Below are positions 1-7,998 of a stretch of DNA of 15,096 bases, piece by piece (within the stretch, counting starts at the first letter, position 1; each line of letters starts with the position of its first letter). The position numbers and the translations under genes were made by a program. The notes below the pieces were generated by a model. That model saw only the letters and a program-made list of their open reading frames with translations. It had not been told where the DNA came from and did no database searches. This stretch comes from an uncultured Verrucomicrobiae bacterium (lineage in GTDB: Bacteria > Verrucomicrobiota > Verrucomicrobiia > Verrucomicrobiales > Akkermansiaceae), in NCBI GenBank assembly GCA_937957985.1, contig CALGOH010000045.1:1-15096 (forward strand), in the 5' to 3' direction.

Positions 1-1
1 G

Positions 2-85
2 AATCGGGTCGTCCGGATCGGCACGATCCCGGACGCCCTGAAACCGAACTCCAAAAAATCCCTTGCGAAGCTCTGGTACTACTGA
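2..85 (+). CDS. Possible C-terminal tail of an unidentified protein (partial)
   Basis: An open frame enters from the left edge and reads 27 residues (NRVVRIGTIPDAL, then a Lys-rich part ending LAKLWYY) before a TGA at 83-85. The composition, ending in a basic and aromatic tail, looks protein-like, but I cannot assign a family. The stop codon lies inside the first ACTGACCCC repeat, so the repeat array seems to begin exactly at the gene end or to have truncated it. It could be a chance open frame, because a second frame is also open here. Low confidence. Confidence 0.25.
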   Translation, partial: NRVVRIGTIPDALKPNSKKSLAKLWYY

Positions 86-239
86 CCCCTACGAGGGAGA
101 ATGCTCGACAAACGGGACTGACCCCTACGAGACCCCCGAGGGAGAATGCTCGACAAACGGGACTGACCCCTACGAGGGGAAAGCTAGCGACACCCTCCAG
201 CGGCGGTCAATGCTCGAAAAACGGGACTGACCCCTTCGA
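81..239 (+). repeat. Array of four short dispersed repeats, core ACTGACCCC
   Basis: The core (GGG)ACTGACCCCTACGA occurs at 81-94, 114-130 and 159-175. A fourth copy at 223-239 has the variant ending CCCCTTCGA. A 19-bp linker beginning GGGAGAATGCTCG is repeated at 95-113 and 140-158, and a related TGCTCGAAAAAC precedes the fourth copy. Units recur every 33 to 64 bp, and the inter-unit sequence is not constant in length, so this is neither a CRISPR array nor a simple tandem repeat. The same core with small changes recurs at 678-773 and, inverted, at 4687-4719. I infer a small mobile or REP-like repeat family; no transposase for it is visible here. Confidence 0.8.
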
Positions 240-603
240 TGCGGATCGGCAGCCTGGCCCTCGCCATGCAATAGGCGGCATCGCTGGACGAACACAACGC
301 CTTGCCGAGATGGCTGAGCAGGGACTGCACCGAAGCCGTCGCGCTGCGACAGGAAGCGTTGCCCAAGACTTGGCAAAGGAAGGTCCAGAACACGACCGGC
401 GTGGTGAAGATCCGGCTGCGGCGACCGGCCGGGGCAACCAGCAACTTGCCAGGCAGAAGCATCCCGAAGGTTTCCTCCGCCTGCCGGGTGCAAAGGTCGG
501 AGAGATCCTTTGCCTTGCGTCGCATCGCTTTGCCGACACGGCGAGGCGCGCCTCCGAACGTCGTCCTCGACCATCCGCTGAACATGCGAACCCTAGAAGT
601 CAT
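232..603 (-). pseudogene. IS4-family transposase, N-terminal remnant
   Basis: Starting at ATG 603-601, about 124 residues read as the N-terminal domain of IS4-type DDE transposases. The recognisable run is around residues 67-119: FTTPVVFWTFLCQVL, then NASCRSA, then SSSDAAYCMARARLP, matching the usual FWxFLxQVLxxxxSCRxAV and AYCxARxRLP pattern. A full transposase of this type is about 400 residues or more. Here the DDE catalytic domain is absent: homology stops at about residue 124, and the frame then reads into the fourth dispersed repeat (223-239) and stops near 184. It is therefore a dead fragment whose 3' part was lost at or beside that repeat. An internal ATG at residue 7 is an alternative start. 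No intact terminal inverted repeats were identified. Confidence 0.72.
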
Positions 604-613
604 TGATCACCAG

Positions 614-637
614 AAGCTACTACAGTGCCAGTAGCTT
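614..637. repeat. Perfect 8-bp inverted repeat (hairpin) upstream of the IS4 remnant
   Basis: AAGCTACT (614-621) and AGTAGCTT (630-637) are exact reverse complements separated by 8 nt. No T-run follows, so a Rho-independent terminator is unlikely. The position just outside the transposase remnant suggests part of the original IS end or its promoter region, but this is inference. The rest of 604-807 holds the repeat cluster at 678-773 and no gene that I can support. Confidence 0.4.
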
Positions 638-677
638 GGAAATCGATGCTTAATTCAGCTTAACTTAGGGCCATTCA

Positions 678-773
678 GGACCGACCCCTTCGAATTTCAA
701 GGACCGACCCCTTCGACAAACCTTCGAATTTTGGCACCGACCCCAGACAAAGTGCGAGGACCGACCCCTTCGA
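678..773 (+). repeat. Repeat cluster, core GGACCGACCCCTTCGA, downstream of the defence pair
   Basis: Three exact 16-bp copies of GGACCGACCCCTTCGA lie at 678-693, 701-716 and 758-773. A degenerate fourth (GGCACCGACCCCAGAC) is at 733-748. CCTTCGAATTT-like spacers recur between them. The unit is a variant of the ACTGACCCC repeat at 81-239 (CTGA changed to CCGA). The cluster ends 34 bp before the stop codon of the UvrD-like helicase gene, which reads toward it. Inverted copies lie just upstream of the partner OLD gene (4687-4719), so the two-gene module is bracketed by this family. Confidence 0.85.
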
Positions 774-807
774 CAGACTTTGACGGAGAATTTGGCTGGC
801 CGGAATG

Positions 808-2580
808 CTACTCGTCGTAGTCAAACGCGATCTCAGCGAGAAGGGCGCTCGTTTGATACGGATTGCCTGACCGCGTGCAACGTCCGGATTCGGCAATCAT
901 CAGGAGCTGGCGCTTTGCGCGCGAGGCAACGACGTACAGGAGCTTCGATTCTCTCTGATCCGCCTCTTCCCGGGTGCCATGAATGATTACTTCCCAATGG
1001 GGCACAAATCCCCTGAGCAAGCCGAAGGCAATGACGGTATCGAATTCCTCCCCTTTAACGCCATGGCAGGTATTGACGACGACACCCGAAGGGTAGCTGA
1101 AAATCTTCCTGAAGCTATCGACGCTCGCAGGCATGCCACCAGCGGCGTCTTCGAGCCTGCCTTCTGCCTTCTCGAAGAAGAGATCGAATGACTCGCGGAG
1201 CGCCTCGTAGGCGTCAATCGCGATGCCGCACTGATCAAGAAACTGCGTAAAGACATCCCGCAGGTAGGGCATGCCATCGATCTCGGCGCTCTGGAGCTGG
1301 TTGACCATCCGCAAGAGCCGCCGCGCGGAACCGATCGGTTCGGGGGCATCCGAACCGAGCAAGACCTCCAGGTCTATCAATACCTCTTTGGCACAGCGGA
1401 TGCGGGACCGGATGCGGGCGGGCACGGGCTGTGTCAAAAACAGTCGCGCCAGTTTGTACCAGACGCTGTCCCGCACGCTATAAAGCGGCGATAGACCGGG
1501 CGCATCAAAGCTCACATCGGGCAGCGCCTCGACAAGCTGGCGGGCAAGGGATCGCACGTGTCCCCATTGAGGCGCTACGATACAGATTTCGTCTTCGGGG
1601 ATTCCCTCATCCAGAGCCGCACGAACTAGACCGGCGATGTGTTCCGAGAGGGCAGCCCTGTGCACTGTCTGGTTCTGAAACGAGATGGACCCGTGCTCGG
1701 CAGGGTCTTCAATGCGGGAGTCACTTCGCGCAACGTCAGGCCGTAAAAGCCTGCAATAATCGATGATCCGCTGCGTCGAACGGTAATTGCCAACCAGCTC
1801 GAAATGCTGCAATACCCCGATGCCAAACTCGGCCGCAATCTCTTCCGGCGACTTCGTGAGAGCACCAAGGGACTCGTAGATGGACTGATCGGCATCTCCC
1901 ACAAAGAACAGCTCCGGCCGTTCGCGTGACGCGCGGTAAATCTCGGAGAGGATTGCGTATTGAAGATCCTGAATGTCCTGGACCTCATCGACACAAAACA
2001 GCCTAAATATCGCGCCAAGATTGGCAGCAATCTCGGCATTATCGGCGAGCAAGCGGTAGCCGAGATAAAGGACTTCATCGTAATCGATGAGCTTTGCGCG
2101 CCGGAGCTCTTCCCGATAAAGCGCCAGTGCCTCCTCGGCGGCAGCGCTTGCGTTCTCGATACTGCCGTCCCTGCGGTACGCGGTGTTTACTTCCGCATAT
2201 TGATCCATTCCGAGCTGCCTTCGCACGTCCCGCAACAAGCGCTCGCAATAATATTCATCGGCTACTGCAAACCCGCGCCGGATCGGTTCTGCATACGGGG
2301 CATAGGGTCTGAGAATCCATTCAAGGGCAAAGGAATGAATCGTTCCCGCCCAAAGGCAATTCGTTGGGACGCTTTCCTGATCGAGCCTTGCCCTGATTTC
2401 GTCGGCGGCACGGTTCGTGAAGGTGAGGGCAGCCACACGCTCCCGCCTTGATTCAAGTGCATCAACACCCCTGATAACCCGGGCCGTGAGAACCCTGGTC
2501 TTGCCGCTTCCCGGGCAAGCTGTCACCACGACATCGCCGTCGCAATCTACTGCATCGCGCTGCTCACGGTTCAGCTCCAT
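808..2580 (-). CDS. UvrD/PcrA-like SF1 helicase, GajB-like partner of the OLD nuclease
   Basis: This 590-residue superfamily 1A helicase has all the core motifs in order. They are Walker A ACPGSGKT (21-28), motif Ia TFTNRAADEI (53-62), motif II VDEVQD (197-202), motif III FVGDADQSIY (226-235), motif IV VGNYRSTQ (263-270), motif V NTCHGVKGEEFD (503-514) and motif VI LLYVVASRAKRQL (547-559). The ATPase therefore looks intact. Its ATG overlaps the stop of the upstream OLD-nuclease gene by one base (TAATG), implying translational coupling. In Gabija systems this type of helicase (GajB) assembles with GajA and hydrolyses nucleotides to help nuclease activation. Known GajB proteins are nearer 500 residues, so this is a long version. 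Motif VI has VAS where housekeeping UvrD usually has AMT or ALT. A housekeeping repair helicase is less likely given the overlap and the island setting. Confidence 0.9.
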   Translation of the reverse strand: MELNREQRDAVDCDGDVVVTACPGSGKTRVLTARVIRGVDALESRRERVAALTFTNRAADEIRARLDQESVPTNCLWAGTIHSFALEWILRPYAPYAEPIRRGFAVADEYYCERLLRDVRRQLGMDQYAEVNTAYRRDGSIENASAAAEEALALYREELRRAKLIDYDEVLYLGYRLLADNAEIAANLGAIFRLFCVDEVQDIQDLQYAILSEIYRASRERPELFFVGDADQSIYESLGALTKSPEEIAAEFGIGVLQHFELVGNYRSTQRIIDYCRLLRPDVARSDSRIEDPAEHGSISFQNQTVHRAALSEHIAGLVRAALDEGIPEDEICIVAPQWGHVRSLARQLVEALPDVSFDAPGLSPLYSVRDSVWYKLARLFLTQPVPARIRSRIRCAKEVLIDLEVLLGSDAPEPIGSARRLLRMVNQLQSAEIDGMPYLRDVFTQFLDQCGIAIDAYEALRESFDLFFEKAEGRLEDAAGGMPASVDSFRKIFSYPSGVVVNTCHGVKGEEFDTVIAFGLLRGFVPHWEVIIHGTREEADQRESKLLYVVASRAKRQLLMIAESGRCTRSGNPYQTSALLAEIAFDYDE

Positions 2581-4685
2581 TACTCGGCGCGATACTCTTG
2601 GATGTATCCACTGAAGAGGGTGAGGGCATCATCGGTCGCTTCGGCGCAATACTGCTCCAGAAACTCTTCAGGACTGAGTTTCTCATAGCCCTCCGTGCCA
2701 CGCAGTCCGGCTGCAAGAGCCGCGTCCTTGTTCATCCGGAAGAGCGCTATCTGCCTCAGCGCGGCATCTGTCACGCTGAGCTGACAGGCGAACGCAATCG
2801 CGCGCAGAATATACTCGGGGAAGTAGGTTTCATTCGTGAGATTTTCGGCAAGGAGAAGGGCGAACCAGCCTTTGCCAACCTTGTTGGCTAGGCGAAGCGC
2901 CTCCTTCCCGTAAATGGCAATGTCGTCCGACTCCAGTCGCTCCTTGCTGATGTCGATGAACTTCTGTCGGCGGAAGATCTGCGGCAAGGTGTCTATGACT
3001 TCCTTCTCGTTATATGCGGTCAGGAAATCGACTTCGAAGGTATGATCGGCAAAGAAGGGCTCCAGCCAGTCGTTGTCGTCCGCCACCTCTTCGAGCTTCT
3101 CCTGCCGCGCCAGCCCGAGTTCATCAGCAGCCCTGGCATGGTACTGCTCCTGGGTGTCATCATCCGGATCATCTGGCAGATCAATGATCGTCGCATCTCG
3201 ATCGGTCACAATGGCGCAAGGCCGACGCACACGCTCCTCGGCAAAGATAATCGAGATGTGCTCGAAGAAGGCCGAGCTCATCGAAACAACGCTAAAGCCG
3301 AGCTGATCGGGTGAAATCCCAAACACGGCACCGAGCATGGCCGGAATGAGGATCTGCTCGGCATCGCCCTCAACCAGAAGAACGCCCTTCGCAAAGAGCA
3401 TCGTCGAGCGGATGGCATCGAGATAACGCTCCACGCGCGCGATGGTGGGATCATCAAGGCCGTTGGCCGGATGATAGACCTCCACGTGGTTATCCTGCTT
3501 TGCGAGAACGTTGACGGTTGCGATACGCGAGGCCGACGAAATGTGGGTCGAGTGCGTCGAGACAATGACCTGCGTTCGCTCGGAGGGCAGGTTCGCAAAA
3601 AGTGTTTTCTGGATGTGCGTGTGGATGTGTGCCTCCGGTTCTTCGATCAGCAAGAAGTGGGCAACACGATCGCTGGAGAGCTTGATCTCGTATTCGAGAA
3701 GCTTGAGAGCGAGGTAAATGAGGTTCGCGCCGCCAAGGCTCTGCTCCTGGATCTCTCCTCGGTAGCTGGAGTGCTGTTGATCACCGACCAGCACACTCAG
3801 GCGCTGGAGGATCTTCTCAAGCGAGTTGGGGAGCGCAGATTCAATCGTGACACCTGGGCCGTAGGTGAGCCCTACAGCCTTGCGAAGGGCGGTCTCGATA
3901 CCCGTTGCAAGCTCCTTGATTTCCTTAAGGTCGGAAATGCCGGCATTGAGGTCATTGACTTTCCCTACGATCTCCTCGGCGTCTTCCAGCTGGATCTCGG
4001 TCTCCATGCCCCGAAGGAGGGCGAGGAGAGGATTGTTCCGGTAGCCGCGCAGCTCGGTGACAACATCGCGCAGCGCTCTGACAAACGTGCAGGCCACCTC
4101 CTGATAAAGCGGACCAACCCTTACACCAACCCGTTCCTGATCGTCATCATCCGGATCAGGGTAATCCCCCGTCTCCGGATTTCCGGCAAACGCCTGATAA
4201 TGGGCATCATCCAGAAAATCGGCACTGCCGCGCCCCGTCAGGAGCGGCTCGTAGTCATCGATGGTGATTGCAGCGCGGTAGGCCGCCAGCTCTGCCGGCT
4301 CTCCTCCGGATAGTTCATGGAGCTTCTTGCGCACCTCTCTCTTTGGACGGAAAATAAACGAATAGGTGCCGGAATTCGTCGCATTCATGTGCCCTGCCGC
4401 ATGGCGCAGCATCTGGCAGCCGTCTGAAGGGTCAAGATCGGCAAAGTCCGCCGAAACAATTATCCAGTGCCCCTTCCACTGACCTAGGTCGCGGCAGAAA
4501 TCCGTTTCTCTCAGGCTGAGGGCATTGCGGCTCAGGTTCTCATCCAGCAGAAAGCGGAGCGCCTGAAAGGCATTTGTCTTTCCCGAGCCGTTCTCACCTA
4601 TCAGCGTGTTAACGCCTGGCTTTAGCTTGAAACGCCCCTGGAGGAAGTTTCTGAAGTTGCGAATTCGGATCTCTGTAATGTGCAT
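2580..4685 (-). CDS. Class 2 OLD-family ATPase/TOPRIM endonuclease, GajA-like
   Basis: From the ATG at 4685-4683 this is a 701-residue protein. The N-terminal ABC-type ATPase begins MHITEIRIRNFRNF. It shows Walker A GENGSGKTN (30-38), a signature-like SLGGANL (316-322), Walker B LLIEEPEAH (345-353) and H-loop STHS (376-379). The C-terminal TOPRIM domain shows LLVEGDAE (436-443, acidic Glu 439), VTDRDA (493-498, Asp 495/497) and a later GKGWFALLLAE (604-614, candidate Lys 605), as in OLD nucleases. OLD proteins next to a UvrD-like helicase are class 2; GajA of the Gabija system belongs here and nicks or cuts phage DNA when nucleotide levels fall. The frame extends 16 codons further up to 4733, but 11 of those residues are encoded by the dispersed repeats, and homology to the family starts at MHITEIR, so I chose the inner ATG. 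The protein is longer than the best studied GajA (just under 600 residues) and carries an acidic insert PDPDDDDQE near residue 176. Confidence 0.88.
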   Translation of the reverse strand: MHITEIRIRNFRNFLQGRFKLKPGVNTLIGENGSGKTNAFQALRFLLDENLSRNALSLRETDFCRDLGQWKGHWIIVSADFADLDPSDGCQMLRHAAGHMNATNSGTYSFIFRPKREVRKKLHELSGGEPAELAAYRAAITIDDYEPLLTGRGSADFLDDAHYQAFAGNPETGDYPDPDDDDQERVGVRVGPLYQEVACTFVRALRDVVTELRGYRNNPLLALLRGMETEIQLEDAEEIVGKVNDLNAGISDLKEIKELATGIETALRKAVGLTYGPGVTIESALPNSLEKILQRLSVLVGDQQHSSYRGEIQEQSLGGANLIYLALKLLEYEIKLSSDRVAHFLLIEEPEAHIHTHIQKTLFANLPSERTQVIVSTHSTHISSASRIATVNVLAKQDNHVEVYHPANGLDDPTIARVERYLDAIRSTMLFAKGVLLVEGDAEQILIPAMLGAVFGISPDQLGFSVVSMSSAFFEHISIIFAEERVRRPCAIVTDRDATIIDLPDDPDDDTQEQYHARAADELGLARQEKLEEVADDNDWLEPFFADHTFEVDFLTAYNEKEVIDTLPQIFRRQKFIDISKERLESDDIAIYGKEALRLANKVGKGWFALLLAENLTNETYFPEYILRAIAFACQLSVTDAALRQIALFRMNKDAALAAGLRGTEGYEKLSPEEFLEQYCAEATDDALTLFSGYIQEYRAE

Positions 4686-4686
4686 C

Positions 4687-4719
4687 TCGAAGGGGTCTCG
4701 AAGTCGAAGGGGCCAGTCC
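4687..4719 (-). repeat. Inverted copies of the dispersed repeat immediately before the OLD gene
   Basis: Read on the minus strand, GGACTGGCCCCTTCGA (4719-4704) is followed by GACCCCTTCGA (4697-4687), one base before the chosen ATG. The preceding bases (CAA) also match the second left-hand copy, which reads CAAGGACCGACCCCTTCGAC. The orientation is opposite to the copies at 678-773, so both sets point into the defence module. They fill the place where a ribosome binding site should be; no purine-rich Shine-Dalgarno is present. The remaining gap up to 4833 (about 115 bp) must hold the promoter, but I see no convincing -35/-10 pair. Confidence 0.8.
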
Positions 4720-4833
4720 TTGCATTTTAACATTCAGGTGGTCGCGGACAGTTCCCCGACATCCAACCCGAAGCTTTCATGGCGATGCTTTAGCAGATGA
4801 CGAGTCCGGGAGGAAGCGGGAGAGGCGGTGCTT

Positions 4834-7800
4834 TCAGTACAGGTCCTCCTTCCGGAGGCCTTCGATGTAGCAGTCGACGTGGCCGAAGACCTCGTCCTTC
4901 CAGTGCGGTTTCTGGGAGGAGGGATAGACGAGGGTGGTGTAGATCGCGAGGGTGTTGGGGCCCTTCCGGAGCTGGGCGGCCGACCTCTTGCTCAGCGGCC
5001 ATTTGCGGTTGTCCTTGGGGTCCGCCCACCAACTGTAGGACTGGATCCTGGTGCCGTTCAGGTAGACGTCGAAGCCCTGGGTGCAGATGGTTCTCAGGCG
5101 GTAGAGGTCGTAGTCGGTGGCATCGAGATCAAAGGTCGTGCGGGCGAGCAGGATCTCCCCGTCGCCCCAGGGGGAGGCGTGGACGAGATCCTTGGGGGCG
5201 CGCGGGTGGCTGCCCTTGCCGATCGGCGCCTTGCCGCTCTGCCAGCCGCTGGCGTCGAAGCCGGGCTTGTACCAGTCCTGCGTGCCCGGCGGCAGGGTCA
5301 CGTGGCGGTAGCGCCGGCCTTCGCGCTTGGGCAGGATGTCCTTCTTTTCCGTGGGCTCGAAGGAGAGGTAGTGCCAGGTCCGCTCGTCGCACGGCGGCGT
5401 GCCGAGGGCCTTCCAGCCGGCGTCGGGATCGCGGAACTGGATGATGCCCAGCAGCGCATCGATCATCTTGGTGTCGGTTCCCTTGCCCGCCTTGAGCCGC
5501 TTGGCGAGCACGGGCCGGTAGCGTTCGTAGAGGACGGTTTCCAGTCGCTCGCGGGCGTCGCCCTTGAGCTTGTCGTGGACCTGGAGCATCCCGTCGAGGC
5601 CGCGCCCGCCGTGCATGAGTTGCAGCAGTTCGTCATCGTCGAGCTGCTCCAGCCGGCGATCGGCCAGCAGCTCGGCTAGTTCGGGGATGGTTTCCGGTGC
5701 CACACGCGCCGCCATGGCGATGGCATGGGTGATGTTGTATTTGCCTTCGCGGGCGCGGTTGCCCTCGATGACCTCGGTTTCGGTGACCGCCGTATCGAAG
5801 GCCTTCTCCAGCTCCCTGCCGATGGCGCTTTCGGGGCCGAATTTCTTCAAGGACTGCGCCAGGGCCCGGTTCATCCCCTGACGGGGCATGGTGTGGGTTT
5901 CGGTCACCATCCGCTCGGAGAGGGTGGGCACGACCCTGGCGTAGAGCGCGGCGTCGCGATCCAGTCCCTGCAAGGCGGCGAAGGAGGCATCGCGCAGCCA
6001 CCAGTCCGAATGCTTGGTCCAGAGCATGATGGCGTCGAGGTGGCGGTCGATCACCTCGACGGGCATCCGGGCGATGGCGAAGAGGGCACCCTCGACGACG
6101 TAGAGGGATTCCTCCGGGTCGCCGAGCATCGCGGGGATGGCCTCGATCATGCCCGGGGTGAAGCGCTCCGTCTCCAGCGGCTGCTTGCCGACGGCGAACC
6201 AGTAGTTCCAGTCGTTGATGCCGTCGAGGGCGGTGCGGCGCAGGCGCGGGTCGGGGTCGCGCAGCAGCGCCTCGAGGGTCTCGAGTTCGCCCTTGAGGCG
6301 CAGTGCCTTCGCCGCCTGGGTCCGCACCTTGTAGCTGCGGTGGCGGACCAGGCGCTGCAGCTCGTCCAGCGAGATGCAATCGGGATTTTCGGCGATCTCG
6401 CCGCCGCTGTAGGCGTGGCCGATCAGGTTGAAGATGCGGTGGAGGGGCATCGGCTTGCCGTGCTTTTCGTAGCCGGCGGCGGGCTCGATGCGGTGGAAGG
6501 CGAGGTCGGCCTCGTGGCCCCACAGGTGCTCGGGGAGTTTGAATGCCACGGCATGGGGCGAGGGCGGGGCGCCGAGGATGCGCAGCGCCTTGCGCGGGGC
6601 GGTGAAGATCATCGCGGCCGCGGCGCCGGAGCCGGGGTCGTTGAATTTCACGCAGCTCGCCAGGCCCATGCCGCCGTCGTCGTAGCGGGAGAGGTCGTAC
6701 CACCAGGTGAGGCGGTCCATGACCTCGCGGAAGCGCTCGTGCTTCTGGTCGAAGAGGTAGAAGGAGGCGATGCCGCGCCAGATGCCGTCGCCGCGGCCGT
6801 TGTCGGCGTGGCCCATGATCATGCCGGGCCAGGCGTCCAGGGTGGCCATGCTCTGGTAGTCGCGGGCCGAGGCGTAGATGGCGGTGTCGGACGCGGCGCC
6901 CATGGCGGCCTGCATCGCGGCGGCGATCATGGCGTCCTTGCCGTTGGAGCTGACGCCGCCCTCGGCCCGGTGATCGCCGTACGGCACCCCGCCGTGCCCG
7001 ACGAAGCGCCAGAAGTAGCGCAGGGCGTTGTCGAGGGTGGTGTCGTCGACCTTCACGCCGCATTCCTTGGACAGCAGCAGGCTGGTCAGCACCTGGGTGC
7101 TCGCCGGGTTCATCAGCCCGCCGGCGACGTAGGCGGGGTTGATGTCCGTGCCCCAGTGCTTCCAGGCGCTGTCGAAATTCTGCCGCTCCCTGGCGTCGTC
7201 GCAGATCGCCTGCAGCAGGGGCAGCACGTCCTTTTCCCCGGTGCGCAGGTAGTACTCGGCGAAGAGGATGCCGTTGTAGCCGTTGTTCCAGGTGTGGTCG
7301 CCGATGCTGTCGGGCTTGTCGATGAACTTCCGGATGTGCTTTCGGACGACCGGCAGGAGGGCGTCGTCGCCCGTGGAAAGCAGGAACAGGCAGGGCAGGG
7401 CGGTCGGGATGCCCATGTCGTCCGACTCGGCGACGTGTTGGCTGTAGAAGGCGGCGGCGTGCTCGACGATCCTGGCGGTCTTCGGGCAATCCACCGGCCA
7501 GTTGTCGCCCCACGCGCCGAGCACCGGGATCTGGATGGTGACCTGGCGCTGGCCGGACTTCGATTTCAGGTCGAACACCAGCTTGCCGTCGCTGGCCTCC
7601 GCCTCGGTGATGGCCTTGCCGAGCACCACGTAGGGATTGAGGCCCTCGAGCGCCTGGCCGTTGACGCCGAGGATCACCTCGCCGGCCTGCACCTTGCCCT
7701 CGGCGGGGCTGCCGGGTCGGGTGCCCTCGATGGTGACCTTCACGCCGACATCGACGAAGGCGAGGATGCCGGTCGGCCCGATGTGGTCCATGTCCTTGTG

Positions 7801-7929
7801 GGACTCGGGCTTGGGTCGCAGGTCGTAGATCTGCTCGCCGGTGTAGTAGGCGTCATCGGCGCGGAGATGGCCGTAGGAGCCGGCGACGACGAGGGCGGCG
7901 AGCAGGGTGGGGACGAGTTTGGGGTTCAT
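4834..7929 (-). CDS. Exported PDZ / alpha-toroid / HEAT-repeat protein, DUF6288-like
   Basis: This is a 1031-residue secreted protein of unknown biochemical activity. Residues 1-24 form a Sec signal peptide (MNPKLVPTLLAALVVAGSYG, likely cleavage after LRA). A PDZ-like domain covers about 55-135 (GVKVTIEGTRPGSPAEGKVQAGEVILGVNG is typical PDZ sequence). From about 155 to 460 comes an all-helical region rich in Trp, Gly and His (TWNNGYNG, WKHWGTDINP, DGIWRGIASFYLFD) that resembles alpha/alpha-toroid domains. About 520-670 looks like HEAT repeats (VRTQAAKALRLKGE, LRRTALDGI). The C-terminal 885-1025 resembles a galactose-binding jelly roll (WYKPGFDASGW, FDVYLNGTRIQSYSW). The order matches DUF6288 proteins of Verrucomicrobia and Planctomycetes, which I recall as abundant and uncharacterised. 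It lies 102 bp after the copper receptor gene on the same strand, without a clear functional link. A carbohydrate-related role is only an inference from the toroid and jelly-roll folds. Confidence 0.82.
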   Translation of the reverse strand: MNPKLVPTLLAALVVAGSYGHLRADDAYYTGEQIYDLRPKPESHKDMDHIGPTGILAFVDVGVKVTIEGTRPGSPAEGKVQAGEVILGVNGQALEGLNPYVVLGKAITEAEASDGKLVFDLKSKSGQRQVTIQIPVLGAWGDNWPVDCPKTARIVEHAAAFYSQHVAESDDMGIPTALPCLFLLSTGDDALLPVVRKHIRKFIDKPDSIGDHTWNNGYNGILFAEYYLRTGEKDVLPLLQAICDDARERQNFDSAWKHWGTDINPAYVAGGLMNPASTQVLTSLLLSKECGVKVDDTTLDNALRYFWRFVGHGGVPYGDHRAEGGVSSNGKDAMIAAAMQAAMGAASDTAIYASARDYQSMATLDAWPGMIMGHADNGRGDGIWRGIASFYLFDQKHERFREVMDRLTWWYDLSRYDDGGMGLASCVKFNDPGSGAAAAMIFTAPRKALRILGAPPSPHAVAFKLPEHLWGHEADLAFHRIEPAAGYEKHGKPMPLHRIFNLIGHAYSGGEIAENPDCISLDELQRLVRHRSYKVRTQAAKALRLKGELETLEALLRDPDPRLRRTALDGINDWNYWFAVGKQPLETERFTPGMIEAIPAMLGDPEESLYVVEGALFAIARMPVEVIDRHLDAIMLWTKHSDWWLRDASFAALQGLDRDAALYARVVPTLSERMVTETHTMPRQGMNRALAQSLKKFGPESAIGRELEKAFDTAVTETEVIEGNRAREGKYNITHAIAMAARVAPETIPELAELLADRRLEQLDDDELLQLMHGGRGLDGMLQVHDKLKGDARERLETVLYERYRPVLAKRLKAGKGTDTKMIDALLGIIQFRDPDAGWKALGTPPCDERTWHYLSFEPTEKKDILPKREGRRYRHVTLPPGTQDWYKPGFDASGWQSGKAPIGKGSHPRAPKDLVHASPWGDGEILLARTTFDLDATDYDLYRLRTICTQGFDVYLNGTRIQSYSWWADPKDNRKWPLSKRSAAQLRKGPNTLAIYTTLVYPSSQKPHWKDEVFGHVDCYIEGLRKEDLY

Positions 7930-7998
7930 GGGCGGTTGGTTCCGAGTATGTCCGGTGGTCCCAGGCAGACAACCTCACAGGTGGCCGGCGTGATCCAT

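Noticed and set aside
81..239. CRISPR array
   Set aside because: The repeats are short, the spacing is irregular, two of the inter-repeat segments are identical to each other, and no cas gene is nearby.
614..637. Rho-independent terminator
   Set aside because: The stem is good, but no run of T follows on either strand; kept only as an inverted repeat.
4733..4800. Possible C-terminal tail of a plus-strand gene (a frame reading QFPDIQPEAFMAML before a TAG)
   Set aside because: It is about 20 codons, has no recognised family and no upstream continuation because the strand is occupied by the nuclease gene. It might be an insertion-sequence remnant, but I cannot support that.
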